Assembly (NCBI GenBank): GCA_001941065.1
Contig: MSHJ01000018.1
Coordinates: 62,001-126,000 of the forward strand
Direction of reading: 5' to 3'
Length of the DNA: 64,000 nucleotides
Origin: Alistipes sp. Zagget8
GTDB taxonomy: Bacteria; Bacteroidota; Bacteroidia; Bacteroidales; Rikenellaceae
The notes under the pieces are model-generated. The model did no database searches and was not told the origin of the DNA. It was given only the letters and a program-made list of their open reading frames with translations. Each line of letters begins with the position of its first letter. The first letter of the stretch is position 1. Made by a program: the position numbers and the translations under genes. Shown here piece by piece: positions 43,137-50,973 of the stretch.

Positions 43137-43982
43137 ATGAAACACCTATTTTTAGGCTTGTTCCTGCTGCTGGGCGGCGCACTGTATGCCGCCCGGCCGA
43201 TGGGAACCTCGCTCGGCATTCTCGGCGGACCGACGGCGGAGAAACTGGCCGAGGTCCGCGACGCCGGAATCGGGTATGTCGAGGTGACGTTCCACGCATT
43301 CACCCATAAAACCCCGGATGCCGAGTGTTACGCGGAGGCTTTCGCGCTGCGCGACAGGCTCGATAAAGCCGGATTGAAGGTCTGGTCGTGCCACCTGCCT
43401 TTCGGCCGGAAATGCGACATCTCGGTCGTCGATCCCGAACAGCGTGAGCGGAATGTGGCCTATATCGAACGGATGATCCGGCTGTCCGCCATCTTCCGTC
43501 CCCAACGGCTGGTGCTGCATCCCGGATCGCGGCCCGTTCCGGAGGAGGAGCGCAGCGAACGCGAACGCTGTGCCGCCAACTCCATCTGCCGGCTGTCGCT
43601 CGCGGCGGAAGAGATCGGCGCGGTGCTGTGTGTGGAGAATATGCCCCATAGCATCGGCCGCACCTCGGCCGAGATGCTCCGCCTGATCGGAGGATGCCCC
43701 GAGGCCATGGTCTGCTTCGACACGAATCACCTGCTTCTGGAGAGCCACGCCGATTTTATCGGGGCGCTCGGCGACCGGATCGCCACGGTCCATCTGTCCG
43801 ATTACGACGGCCGCGACGAACGTCACTGGCTGCCCGGCAAAGGAGTAATCGACTGGCCGGACCTCTGCGGCCGACTGCGGCGGGCGGGCTACCGGGGAGT
43901 GTATATCTTCGAGGTGCACCACGGCGAAGCCACATGCCGCGACCTCGTGAAGGCCTACGGGCAGGTGCTGCACAAAAAATAA
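43137..43982 (+). CDS. Exported sugar-phosphate-isomerase/AP-endonuclease-2-like TIM-barrel protein
   Basis: This encodes 281 residues. A cleavable signal peptide (LFLGLFLLLGGALYAARP) is followed by a TIM barrel of the xylose-isomerase-like (AP endonuclease 2) superfamily: VEVTFHAF, WSCHLPFG, LVLHPGS, LCVENMPHS, VCFDTNHLLL, VHLSDYDG and FEVHH give the usual acidic and His metal ligands at strand ends. Such proteins isomerise or epimerise sugars; being exported is unusual and puts the reaction in the periplasm. It lies in line with the PUL genes and probably works on the imported ligand. Confidence 0.82.
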   Translation: MKHLFLGLFLLLGGALYAARPMGTSLGILGGPTAEKLAEVRDAGIGYVEVTFHAFTHKTPDAECYAEAFALRDRLDKAGLKVWSCHLPFGRKCDISVVDPEQRERNVAYIERMIRLSAIFRPQRLVLHPGSRPVPEEERSERERCAANSICRLSLAAEEIGAVLCVENMPHSIGRTSAEMLRLIGGCPEAMVCFDTNHLLLESHADFIGALGDRIATVHLSDYDGRDERHWLPGKGVIDWPDLCGRLRRAGYRGVYIFEVHHGEATCRDLVKAYGQVLHKK

Positions 43983-44009
43983 CAAGCAATCATTCAACTG
44001 ACTTACGAC

Positions 44010-45683
44010 ATGAAAAACAGACTATACGGACTTTTGGCCCTGCTGGCCGGGACATTGCTTCTCGGCACAGGGTGCAGCGACGACGAATCCGGGCGGACGC
44101 TGCTCGCCGCAAAAACAAACCTGACGCTTGCGAAATACTGCAATGCCGAGGACGGCCTCACCTCGGTCGTCTGGAAAAAGGGCGAGCAGGCGGCCCTGGT
44201 CGCCGAGGGGCCCGGCCGGACGGAACCGGTCTTTGCCGAACCGATTCTTCCCGGCACGGAGCGTTCGCTTTTCCTTTTCAACGTCACGGCGCCGCGGGGC
44301 CCCGTGCCCGTGGCGGCCTGGTGGCCTGCCGATGCGCAGGTGACCTGTGAGGACGGGGTGCTGAAAACCTCGATCCCCGCCGCGCAGGACGGGACGGTCT
44401 CCCCGATTCTGCTCGTGGGCCATACGACCGGGGTTGTAAACTCCTATGAAGGGGTCGACATGGAACTTTCCCAGCTCGGGTGTACGATGTACATCCGGCT
44501 CATCCAGAACAGTTACAAGGTCACACGCGCCGTGATCGAAGCCAACGGCGGCGAAATGATCGGCGGCGAGGTGTCGGTCCGCATGGCGGACTGGAACGTC
44601 ACGGCTTCGGCGCCGCAGGTGACCGTGACGCCCGCCGTTCCGGTCGACTGCGCTGCCGGAGGGCAGACGCTCGTCGCACTGCTGGCGCCTGTGGCCCTTT
44701 CGTCGGGCTACACGGTGACTTTGTACGACGGCGATACGGAGGTTGATAAACTGGTCGACAATACGCCGGTGCGACTGGCGCAGGGAGGTAAGGTCGATAC
44801 CGCCGAGGCGGAGAAACTCCCGACGCAGCTGCTGTTCTGCGGCAACAACACCGCCTGCGTGATCGAGGTCGGCAGCGAGCCGCTCGCCGATTATCGTGAC
44901 GCCGTCGTATGGCGCTGGGATTCCCGCTCGGTCGCTCCGGTTCTGGGCATTCCCGAGTCGCAGTGCCGTGTCGGCGAGGGCAAGCCCGTGGACAACAACC
45001 GCAAACTGCTGTTGTCGGGCGCTACGGGCTGGTGCGTGCTTTATGACCGGCAAACCGACGGCATTCTCTGGTGGTCGACCTCCTGCCCGCAGGTGCACTC
45101 GTCCGATCTGCTGCCCAACGACCGGGTGGTGCTGGCCTGCTCGTCGGGAGCGGACGCCAACTGCAACAAGGTGCAGGTCTACGACCTCGGCCAAAACAAC
45201 AAGGTGCTGTGCCAGTACGATCTGGAATCGGCGCACGGCGTGGTCTGGAACGAGTCTACGCAGCGTCTTTATGCCATCGGGGGCAAGAGCCTGAAAATAT
45301 ACAAATTGAAAAACTGGGAATCCGACACCCCCGAACTCGAAGAGGAGCGGACGGTCGAAACGCCCAAAAACTCGGTGCACGACCTGACTGCGGTCAATTC
45401 CCACAGCCTTTGCATCGCAGGCAAGAGCGCCTATGTTTATAATACGGCATCGGGAACCTTTTCCGAGCTGACCCACTTTTCGGCCTGCACGGCGCTTAAA
45501 TCGGTGAACTATAACGAGGATACCGGCGAAGCATGGTATACGGATGCCACCGAACCCGAGGGGGATCAGGACTGGACCACGCAGACGCTGCGCCACACGT
45601 CGAATGTGAAAAGCGGAGAAGCGGACCTTTTGATCCGCATCCCCGACCTGAGCGTGTATAAAGTTCGGGTGCTGAGGTGGTAG
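44010..45683 (+). CDS. DUF6528-like lipoprotein with beta-propeller-type repeats
   Basis: This encodes 557 residues. The lipobox LLLGTGCSDDESG is followed by an N-terminal beta-sandwich (about 30-250, ending KLPTQ) and a repeat region (ACVIEVGSEPL, VVWRWDSRSVAPVLG, GWCVLYDRQTDGILWWS, HSSDLLPNDRVVLACSSGADAN, HGVVWNESTQRLYAIGGKSLKIYKL) that resembles the DUF6528 propeller common in Bacteroidetes. The family name is from memory. It ends the second locus before a strong hairpin, and no enzymatic residues can be assigned. A surface binding role is likely. Confidence 0.72.
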   Translation: MKNRLYGLLALLAGTLLLGTGCSDDESGRTLLAAKTNLTLAKYCNAEDGLTSVVWKKGEQAALVAEGPGRTEPVFAEPILPGTERSLFLFNVTAPRGPVPVAAWWPADAQVTCEDGVLKTSIPAAQDGTVSPILLVGHTTGVVNSYEGVDMELSQLGCTMYIRLIQNSYKVTRAVIEANGGEMIGGEVSVRMADWNVTASAPQVTVTPAVPVDCAAGGQTLVALLAPVALSSGYTVTLYDGDTEVDKLVDNTPVRLAQGGKVDTAEAEKLPTQLLFCGNNTACVIEVGSEPLADYRDAVVWRWDSRSVAPVLGIPESQCRVGEGKPVDNNRKLLLSGATGWCVLYDRQTDGILWWSTSCPQVHSSDLLPNDRVVLACSSGADANCNKVQVYDLGQNNKVLCQYDLESAHGVVWNESTQRLYAIGGKSLKIYKLKNWESDTPELEEERTVETPKNSVHDLTAVNSHSLCIAGKSAYVYNTASGTFSELTHFSACTALKSVNYNEDTGEAWYTDATEPEGDQDWTTQTLRHTSNVKSGEADLLIRIPDLSVYKVRVLRW

Positions 45684-45709
45684 GATGTCCTACGATTCGT
45701 TAAATCTGC

Positions 45710-45745
45710 AAACCGCAGACGCTCTGTCCGGAGCGTCTGCGGTTT
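45710..45745. terminator. Hairpin ending the second uptake operon
   Basis: AAACCGCAGACGCTC pairs perfectly (15 bp) with GAGCGTCTGCGGTTT around TGTCCG. It lies between the DUF6528-like gene and the convergent minus-strand GDPD gene, so it may serve both. Confidence 0.75.
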
Positions 45746-45848
45746 AACAACGGTAGAAGGACTGAAATCATAGTGCTTTACGCCGTCCGGCTCCCGGGCG
45801 GGAACGGGCGGGCTGATGCGTCGGAATTCCCTGATGCGGCTTATAGCA

Positions 45849-46766
45849 TCAGTCGTGCAGGCCCCGCGAGCGGAGGTAGGAGATTAATAGTTCGGGACGG
45901 TCGGTCTGGATCAGCGTGGCACCCATGTCGACGAGTTTGCCGTAAACGGCGGCGGGGTCTCCGTCGAAGGCGGCATCGTCGCAAAGACCGCCGTTCAACG
46001 AAGGCCACAGGGAGTTCACCCAGAGTTTCGAACCGCCCGACAGGACCTTCTTCATGCAGGCCTCGACATCGGGAGTGTATTCCGACCAGCAGACCTCGCA
46101 GGCAAGGGGAGGTGTCGGCAGCTGCCCGTAACTCCGGAAAATTTCGTCGTGATGCTTTTTGCTGAAATTGACGATGGGCATGAAAAGGCAGTTTTCGGAA
46201 TATGCCGAGAATACAGTCTCGACCTCGGAAGCCGTCAGACGGCCTTTGATAAGCGTTTGACCCAGCATTCCCGTGCGTTCGAGCAGCGGATGGATGCGGT
46301 CGTAGAACTGGAAGCCCTGGTCGATGTTCACGACGGCGCGGCCCTTGCACAGCAGAAGCGCCTCTTCGAGCGTCGGGACTTTCCAGTGCGTGGCGACGCC
46401 CTGCCCGGCCCGCAGGCTGACTTTGCAGATCGAGTCGAACGTGATGTCGCAGACACGGCCGCGGCCGGTCGTCGTGCGGTCGATGCTGGCATCGTGCATC
46501 AGGATAAGCATGCTGTCCGAGGTCATTTTCAGGTCGATCTCCACGATGTCGACACCCCGGTCAATGGCGCTGCGAAGCGCAGGAAGCGAATTTTCGGGGT
46601 AGTTGCGCCAGTCGCCGCGGTGCGAAGCGACGAGGACTTTCCGTGATGCCGGATTGCCGAGTTCGGCGACGATGCCCGAGGCCCGGTTCTCATAGGCCGG
46701 ACGGTTGGAGTTGCAGGATGAGGTTACGAAGAGCAGCAACCCTGCGATCAGTAGTTTCGAGTGCAT
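45849..46766 (-). CDS. Glycerophosphodiester phosphodiesterase, exported lipoprotein
   Basis: This encodes 305 residues from ATG 46766 (MHSKLLIAGLLLFVTSSCNSN), which gives a proper lipobox; a longer reading to 46904 lacks a signal. The GDPD core is complete: VASHRGDWRNYPENSLPAL (His49, Arg50, Glu58), VDIVEIDLKMTSD and LMHDASIDRTTTGRG (His91). Related enzymes cut glycerophosphodiesters and related head-group esters to glycerol-3-phosphate or a sugar phosphate and an alcohol. It is transcribed against the operon, and the ECF sigma gene on the other side diverges from it. Confidence 0.93.
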   Translation of the reverse strand: MHSKLLIAGLLLFVTSSCNSNRPAYENRASGIVAELGNPASRKVLVASHRGDWRNYPENSLPALRSAIDRGVDIVEIDLKMTSDSMLILMHDASIDRTTTGRGRVCDITFDSICKVSLRAGQGVATHWKVPTLEEALLLCKGRAVVNIDQGFQFYDRIHPLLERTGMLGQTLIKGRLTASEVETVFSAYSENCLFMPIVNFSKKHHDEIFRSYGQLPTPPLACEVCWSEYTPDVEACMKKVLSGGSKLWVNSLWPSLNGGLCDDAAFDGDPAAVYGKLVDMGATLIQTDRPELLISYLRSRGLHD

Positions 46767-46874
46767 AATGGATTTTTTGTTTGGTATAATCACAAACAGG
46801 ACAATCCTGCGGCACGGACGGCTAGGTGCGATATGAATTTTTTCGGATGCCATGGCGATCATACAATTTAATGG

Positions 46875-46882
46875 TAACTTTG
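46875..46882 (+). promoter_or_regulatory. Minus-7 element close to the second ECF sigma gene
   Basis: TAACTTTG sits seven bases before ATG 46890, so a transcript starting about seven bases after it would be leaderless or nearly so. No well-spaced TTTG was found. Confidence 0.35.
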
Positions 46883-46889
46883 CATATAA

Positions 46890-47438
46890 ATGGACAAAGA
46901 GCAATTATTGTTAGACAGACTTGGTCGGGGTGACATCGATGCCCTCGATACGCTCTATGTGCGTTATGCCCCGAGAGTGTACGACTTTGCGCTCCGGTTT
47001 CTGAAAAATGAAACCGAGGCGGAAGACGTTACGCAGGACATCTTTCTGCAAGTATGGGACAACCGCTCCCTGATGGGGCAGGTGCTGTCGATCCGGGCCT
47101 ATCTGTTCCGGATGACCCGCAATGCGATCTTCAACCGGTTCAAGCGTTCCAAAATGCATCTGCAATACATTCAGCAGTCCGAAACCCGTGAAGCGGAGCT
47201 GTCCGTAGACCCCGGCAGGCGCATAACGACGGAAGACCTGCTGGAAATGATCGAACTGGCAATCGAGAACCTCCCGGAACAATGCCGGCGCGTGTTCAAA
47301 ATGAGCCGTTACGAGCATCTGTCCTACAACGAGATCGCCGATCGGCTCGGCATCAGTCCCCACACCGTGCAATTCCATATTTCGGAGGCGTTGTCGCGGC
47401 TCCGCAAGCTCATGCCCGCCCTGCTGTTTTTTATCTGA
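46890..47438 (+). CDS. ECF sigma factor of the second uptake locus
   Basis: This encodes 182 residues with complete region 2 (LYVRYAPRVYDFALRFLKNETEAEDVTQDIFLQVWDN, YLFRMTRNAIFNRFKRSK) and region 4 (LPEQCRRVFKMSRYEHLSYNEIADRLGISPHTVQFHISEALSRLRKL). It stands beside a sulfatase gene rather than next to FecR. Its partner is probably the FecR at 35202, inferred because it is the only unpaired FecR in this window. A promoter-like TAACTTTG lies seven bases upstream. Confidence 0.9.
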   Translation: MDKEQLLLDRLGRGDIDALDTLYVRYAPRVYDFALRFLKNETEAEDVTQDIFLQVWDNRSLMGQVLSIRAYLFRMTRNAIFNRFKRSKMHLQYIQQSETREAELSVDPGRRITTEDLLEMIELAIENLPEQCRRVFKMSRYEHLSYNEIADRLGISPHTVQFHISEALSRLRKLMPALLFFI

Positions 47439-47484
47439 CAGCCATCGCGTTTTTACCTGAACCCAAACCACAAACAGTGAAATC

Positions 47485-48879
47485 ATGAACACTCCCACAC
47501 TTCGTCTTACCGGTCTTTCGGCATTGTCGCTTGCGGCCGGAGCCTGTACGGACGGATCGGTACAGAACGATCCGCGTCCCAACATCGTGCTGTTTCTGGC
47601 GGACGACATCGGCGCCGAATGTTTCGGCTGCATGGGCGGTGTCTCCTACGACACGCACACGATCGATTCGCTGGCCCGCAACGGCCTGTTCTTCCCCAAT
47701 ATGCACGCGCAGCCGCTGAGTTCGCCTTCGCGCGTGCAGCTGATGACCGGTCAGTACAACGACCGCAACTACGTCTGCTTCGGTTATATGAACGACGACG
47801 ATCCCAATTTTGCCCAGCTGGCCCGGCAGGCGGGCTATACCACCGGGATGTTCGGAAAGTGGCAGCTCGGACGCGACCGCGAGATGCCCACGCGCCTGGG
47901 GTGGGACGAGTGGTGCCTTTTCCAGCTCGAGGTGTACAAGGAGTTCAACGGCCCGACCGGCACCGACCGCTACGCCAACTGCATGATGGACAACCACGGT
48001 CATTACGAATATTCGACCTACGGCCCCGACGGGTTCGAAGGGGCGGCTTTCGAATTCCTCGACCGGCAGAAGGAGTCCGGAAAACCATTCCTGCTCTACT
48101 GCTCCACGCCGCTCGTGCATACGCCCCATACGCCGACTCCCGATTCCGAGAGCTGGGATATGGATTTCCTCGGACGGTTCGGGAAGGACACCTCCAATTT
48201 CCGCGACATGGTGGCCTACCTGGACAAGAAAGTCGGACGCATGGTGCAACGCCTCAAAGAGAATGGACAATGGGACAATACGATCTTCATCTTCACGTCG
48301 GATAACGGCACCTCGACGCGTATCGTTTCGCAGATGGCCGACGGCACGCTGCGCCGCGGCGGCAAGGGCGATCCGCGGGGCGTGGGGACTTCGGTTCCGC
48401 TGATCGTCTGCTGGGGAGACCGCATCGCGCCGCACGTCAGCGAACGGCTGGCCGACTTTACGGATTTCTTCCCTACGTTCGCCGACGCCATGCGGATCGC
48501 GGTTCCCGAGGAGTGGAGACTCGACGGCGTGAGCCTCTATCCCGAGATCGCCGGACAGAAACCCCTGGAGAAAGAGATTTCATTGATGCACTACAATCCC
48601 CTGTGGCCGACAGCGCCGGCGCCATACGCCTCGCGGGCTGCCCGCACGGTCGAATATAAATACTATTGGGACGGACGCTTCTACAATACCAAAGAGGACT
48701 TTATGGAGGAGCATCCGATCGACATCGCAGCGTGCACCGACGAGGTGAAGGCGATCTACCGCAAACTGAAAGCCCGGGTCGACGAATGCCCCGATTTCCG
48801 TCCAGATATGCCCGGAGCTCCGAGGAGAGGACATTACGGGACGTTCTACGACTTTGCAGAACCCAACAATCCGTTCTGA
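47485..48879 (+). CDS. Second serine-type sulfatase, exported lipoprotein
   Basis: This encodes 464 residues. The lipobox LAAGACTDGS precedes RPNIVLFLADDIGAECFGCMGG (metal site) and AQPLSSPSRVQLMTG, whose Ser79-x-Pro-Ser-Arg is the formylglycine precursor motif in its serine form. GKWQLGR, FLLYCSTPLVHTPHTP, FTSDNGTST and RGGKGDPRGVGTSVPLIV complete the core. It is about 47 bases after the ECF sigma gene. Its differences from the sulfatase at 33282 suggest another position or substrate. It is the last gene of the accessory region. Confidence 0.95.
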   Translation: MNTPTLRLTGLSALSLAAGACTDGSVQNDPRPNIVLFLADDIGAECFGCMGGVSYDTHTIDSLARNGLFFPNMHAQPLSSPSRVQLMTGQYNDRNYVCFGYMNDDDPNFAQLARQAGYTTGMFGKWQLGRDREMPTRLGWDEWCLFQLEVYKEFNGPTGTDRYANCMMDNHGHYEYSTYGPDGFEGAAFEFLDRQKESGKPFLLYCSTPLVHTPHTPTPDSESWDMDFLGRFGKDTSNFRDMVAYLDKKVGRMVQRLKENGQWDNTIFIFTSDNGTSTRIVSQMADGTLRRGGKGDPRGVGTSVPLIVCWGDRIAPHVSERLADFTDFFPTFADAMRIAVPEEWRLDGVSLYPEIAGQKPLEKEISLMHYNPLWPTAPAPYASRAARTVEYKYYWDGRFYNTKEDFMEEHPIDIAACTDEVKAIYRKLKARVDECPDFRPDMPGAPRRGHYGTFYDFAEPNNPF

Positions 48880-49116
48880 CGAACTCCATTATCTGAGGCA
48901 AGGAGCAAGATTTGTTTATTCATCGGGAGCATCTGCGGCTGGACACTACCTATTTGATTGATTTCATACTCAGAGTTAGAGTTGTTTGACAAGGTGGAAT
49001 GAAGCTGCAAGAAAAGGCATGAGACCGTTTCCTGATCATTGCCCGTTATCTGCAAATAGAGTTGTAACGTTTTAAGCTGCAACGCTGTCTGAAAATGAAT
49101 GGACAGCACTCCGATG
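48880..49116. other. AT-richer intergenic patch, possible decayed sequence
   Basis: Between the sulfatase and repeat R copy 2, the composition is visibly more AT-rich than in the neighbouring genes. A short minus-strand reading (QLKTLQLYLQITGNDQETV) is open here but has no recognised relative. No intact gene is claimed. Confidence 0.4.
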
Positions 49117-49257
49117 CTACCCGTCCGGGGATTTTTTCACGATGCACGGCACCTGCACCGCACTGATCGAAAATCGCTGCGGGGAGGACCGTGCTGCTCT
49201 GCGACAATCGAAAACTGTCGGGCGGGGCCGTCGGTCGGTTCCTTTTGGGGGCGAAAG
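49117..49257. repeat. Dispersed repeat R, copy 2 (upstream of hpt)
   Basis: It matches 22999-23147 from CTACCCGTCCGGGG through GGTCGGTT with a few substitutions. It lacks the left arm that forms a hairpin next to copy 1. Confidence 0.8.
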
Positions 49258-49302
49258 CTGTAAAAAGACGGGCGGTTTTTTCGTTTGTTTCGTGCAAATG
49301 GT

Positions 49303-49310
49303 TACTTTTG
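49303..49310 (+). promoter_or_regulatory. Minus-7 element for hpt
   Basis: TACTTTTG (TAnnTTTG form) lies 31 bases before the hpt start. Upstream TTTG spacing is poor. Confidence 0.45.
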
Positions 49311-49340
49311 TAGGTATAATTCAAAAATCCTGTAATAGCA

Positions 49341-49883
49341 ATGGAGGATATTATACAACTTCACGACAAGAAATTCAAAATCATGATCCCCGCCGAGAAG
49401 ATCGACGAAGCCGTGGAGGCCGTGGCGCAGCGCATCAACGCCGACTATGCCGGCAAGGAGACGCCGCTGTTCCTGGGAATTCTCAATGGTTCGTTCATGT
49501 TCATGAGCGACCTGATCAAGAAAATCGAATTTCAGAACGAACTCTCCTTCGTCAAGCTGGCGTCCTACGACGGAACCTGCTCGACGGGCTGCGTCAAGAG
49601 CCTGATCGGCCTGAACAATTCGATCGAAGGCCGCCATGTCATCATCGTCGAGGACATCGTCGACACGGGCGAGTCGATCGAGCACATGATCTGCGAGCTG
49701 GAGGCCCGCAAACCCGCGTCGATAGAGGTCTGCACGCTCTTTTTCAAACCCGGGTCGTACCGCAAGACGCTGCCGATCAAATACCGCGCGATGGAGATCG
49801 GCAACGAGTTCATCGTGGGATACGGACTGGATTACGACCAGCTGGGCCGCAGTCTGAAGGATATTTATGTCGTGACGGAGTAA
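49341..49883 (+). CDS. hpt: Hypoxanthine phosphoribosyltransferase
   Basis: This encodes 180 residues of usual length. The PRPP-binding motif HVIIVEDIVDTGESIEHM and FLGILNGSFMFMSDLIKKI identify the HPRT family; the C-terminal VGYGLDYDQLGRSLKDIY is also typical. It salvages hypoxanthine (and perhaps guanine) to the nucleotide. Its stop overlaps the queE start by one base (TAATG), so the two should be cotranscribed. Confidence 0.95.
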   Translation: MEDIIQLHDKKFKIMIPAEKIDEAVEAVAQRINADYAGKETPLFLGILNGSFMFMSDLIKKIEFQNELSFVKLASYDGTCSTGCVKSLIGLNNSIEGRHVIIVEDIVDTGESIEHMICELEARKPASIEVCTLFFKPGSYRKTLPIKYRAMEIGNEFIVGYGLDYDQLGRSLKDIYVVTE

Positions 49884-50518
49884 TGGCGCTGAAGACCGAT
49901 CCCGCATTGCTCGACGGCGGACGCCTGCTGCCGCTGGTCGAGGATTTCTACACCATTCAGGGCGAGGGTTTCCACGCCGGGAAGCCGGCCTATTTCATCC
50001 GTCTCGGCGGGTGCGACGTGGGCTGCCGCTGGTGCGATGCTAAGTATACGTGGAATCCGAAGCTCTTTCCGCCGACCGATGTCGCAACGGTGATCGACCG
50101 GGCCACGGCGTGTCCGGCGCAGGCCATCGTCATCACGGGCGGCGAGCCGCTGCTCTATCCGCTGGGTGTGCTGACGGAGACGTTGCGGGAGAAAGGGCTG
50201 GAGATTTTTCTGGAAACCTCGGGGTCGCATCCGTTCAGCGGCGTTTTCGACTGGGTATGCCTTTCGCCCAAGCGGCAGCAGCCCCCGTTGGAAGAGGCTT
50301 ACGGACGGGCCGACGAGCTGAAAGTGATTGTCGAGTCGGAGGCCGATTTCGAATGGGCCGAGCGGAATGCCGCGCGTGTGGGCGGAAAGTGCCTGCTCTA
50401 CCTCCAGCCCGAATGGAGTGTCGCCGAACAGGTGATGCCCGCGATGGTCGAATATGCCAAGGCGCATCCCCGGTGGAATATTTCCATTCAGACGCATAAG
50501 TATATGCACATACCATGA
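49883..50518 (+). CDS. queE: 7-carboxy-7-deazaguanine synthase QueE
   Basis: This encodes 211 residues. The radical-SAM Cys motif in RLGGCDVGCRWCDAKYTW (Cys44, 48 and 51, CxxxCxxC) and the QueE-type start VEDFYTIQGEGFHAGKPAYFIR, plus AIVITGGEPLLYP, are clear. QueE makes CDG, an early step to queuosine and 7-deazaguanine derivatives. ATG 49883 overlaps the hpt stop. No other queuosine genes lie nearby. Confidence 0.93.
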   Translation: MALKTDPALLDGGRLLPLVEDFYTIQGEGFHAGKPAYFIRLGGCDVGCRWCDAKYTWNPKLFPPTDVATVIDRATACPAQAIVITGGEPLLYPLGVLTETLREKGLEIFLETSGSHPFSGVFDWVCLSPKRQQPPLEEAYGRADELKVIVESEADFEWAERNAARVGGKCLLYLQPEWSVAEQVMPAMVEYAKAHPRWNISIQTHKYMHIP

Positions 50519-50560
50519 TGCTGATTGGCAGTAGGAGTGTCGTATATCCCGGAATGTCGC

Positions 50561-50627
50561 TTTCACGGCGTTCCGCCGTGTATGCAAATTTAACCCCACC
50601 CCGGCCCTCCCTTAGGGAGGGAGATGG
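50561..50627 (-). repeat. Two-hairpin G-rich dispersed repeat, copy D (upstream of the DivIC-like gene)
   Basis: Read on the minus strand: CCCTCCC/GGGAGGG, linker GGGGTGGGGTTAAATTTG, then CACGGCG/CGCCGTG. It ends 39 bases before the start at 50667, in the opposite orientation to that gene. Confidence 0.8.
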
Positions 50628-50666
50628 CGTACGTTTCGCCCGGTAGGCAACCATAAAATACCTTAA

Positions 50667-50942
50667 ATGAAAATTCAGTTCGGACGCAGATTCTGGATCG
50701 TCGCCACGGCGGCTATCGTCGTCTTCACCGTCTTTATGGTGGGGCGCAATGCCCTGCATGCCGTGAAGATCAAACGCCAGATCAACCAGCTGACCCGCGA
50801 GCAGGCATATTATTCCGGGAAAATCGAGCAGGACAGCACCTTGCTGGAACGACTGCGGTACGATGATTTTCTCGAAGAGTATGCCCGCGAGAATTACCAC
50901 ATGCAGCGGCGCGACGAACACGTATATATCCTGAAAGAGTAG
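50667..50942 (+). CDS. Septum-formation-initiator (FtsB/DivIC-like) protein
   Basis: This encodes 91 residues. A basic N-terminus and one membrane helix (FWIVATAAIVVFTVFMV) are followed by a coiled coil (HAVKIKRQINQLTREQAYYSGKIEQDSTLLERL) and the conserved end YARENYHMQRRDEHVYIL. These are the marks of FtsB/DivIC-family proteins, which link FtsL and FtsQ in the divisome. Function is inferred from family. A terminator follows directly. Confidence 0.9.
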   Translation: MKIQFGRRFWIVATAAIVVFTVFMVGRNALHAVKIKRQINQLTREQAYYSGKIEQDSTLLERLRYDDFLEEYARENYHMQRRDEHVYILKE

Positions 50943-50943
50943 G

Positions 50944-50973
50944 AAAGGCAGCCGGAAAGGCTGCCTTTTTTCA
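50944..50973 (+). terminator. Terminator after the DivIC-like gene
   Basis: AAAGGCAGCC pairs with GGCTGCCTTT around GGAAA, followed by a T-run. It also separates the convergent thiL. Confidence 0.85.

Noticed and set aside
48846..49109. An 87-residue minus-strand reading frame as a gene
   Set aside because: It overlaps the end of the sulfatase, has no recognised relative and lies in sequence that looks decayed.
49142..49882. A reading frame continuous with queE extending 247 codons upstream through hpt
   Set aside because: It overlaps hpt in another frame; QueE homology begins just after ATG 49883, which overlaps the hpt stop.
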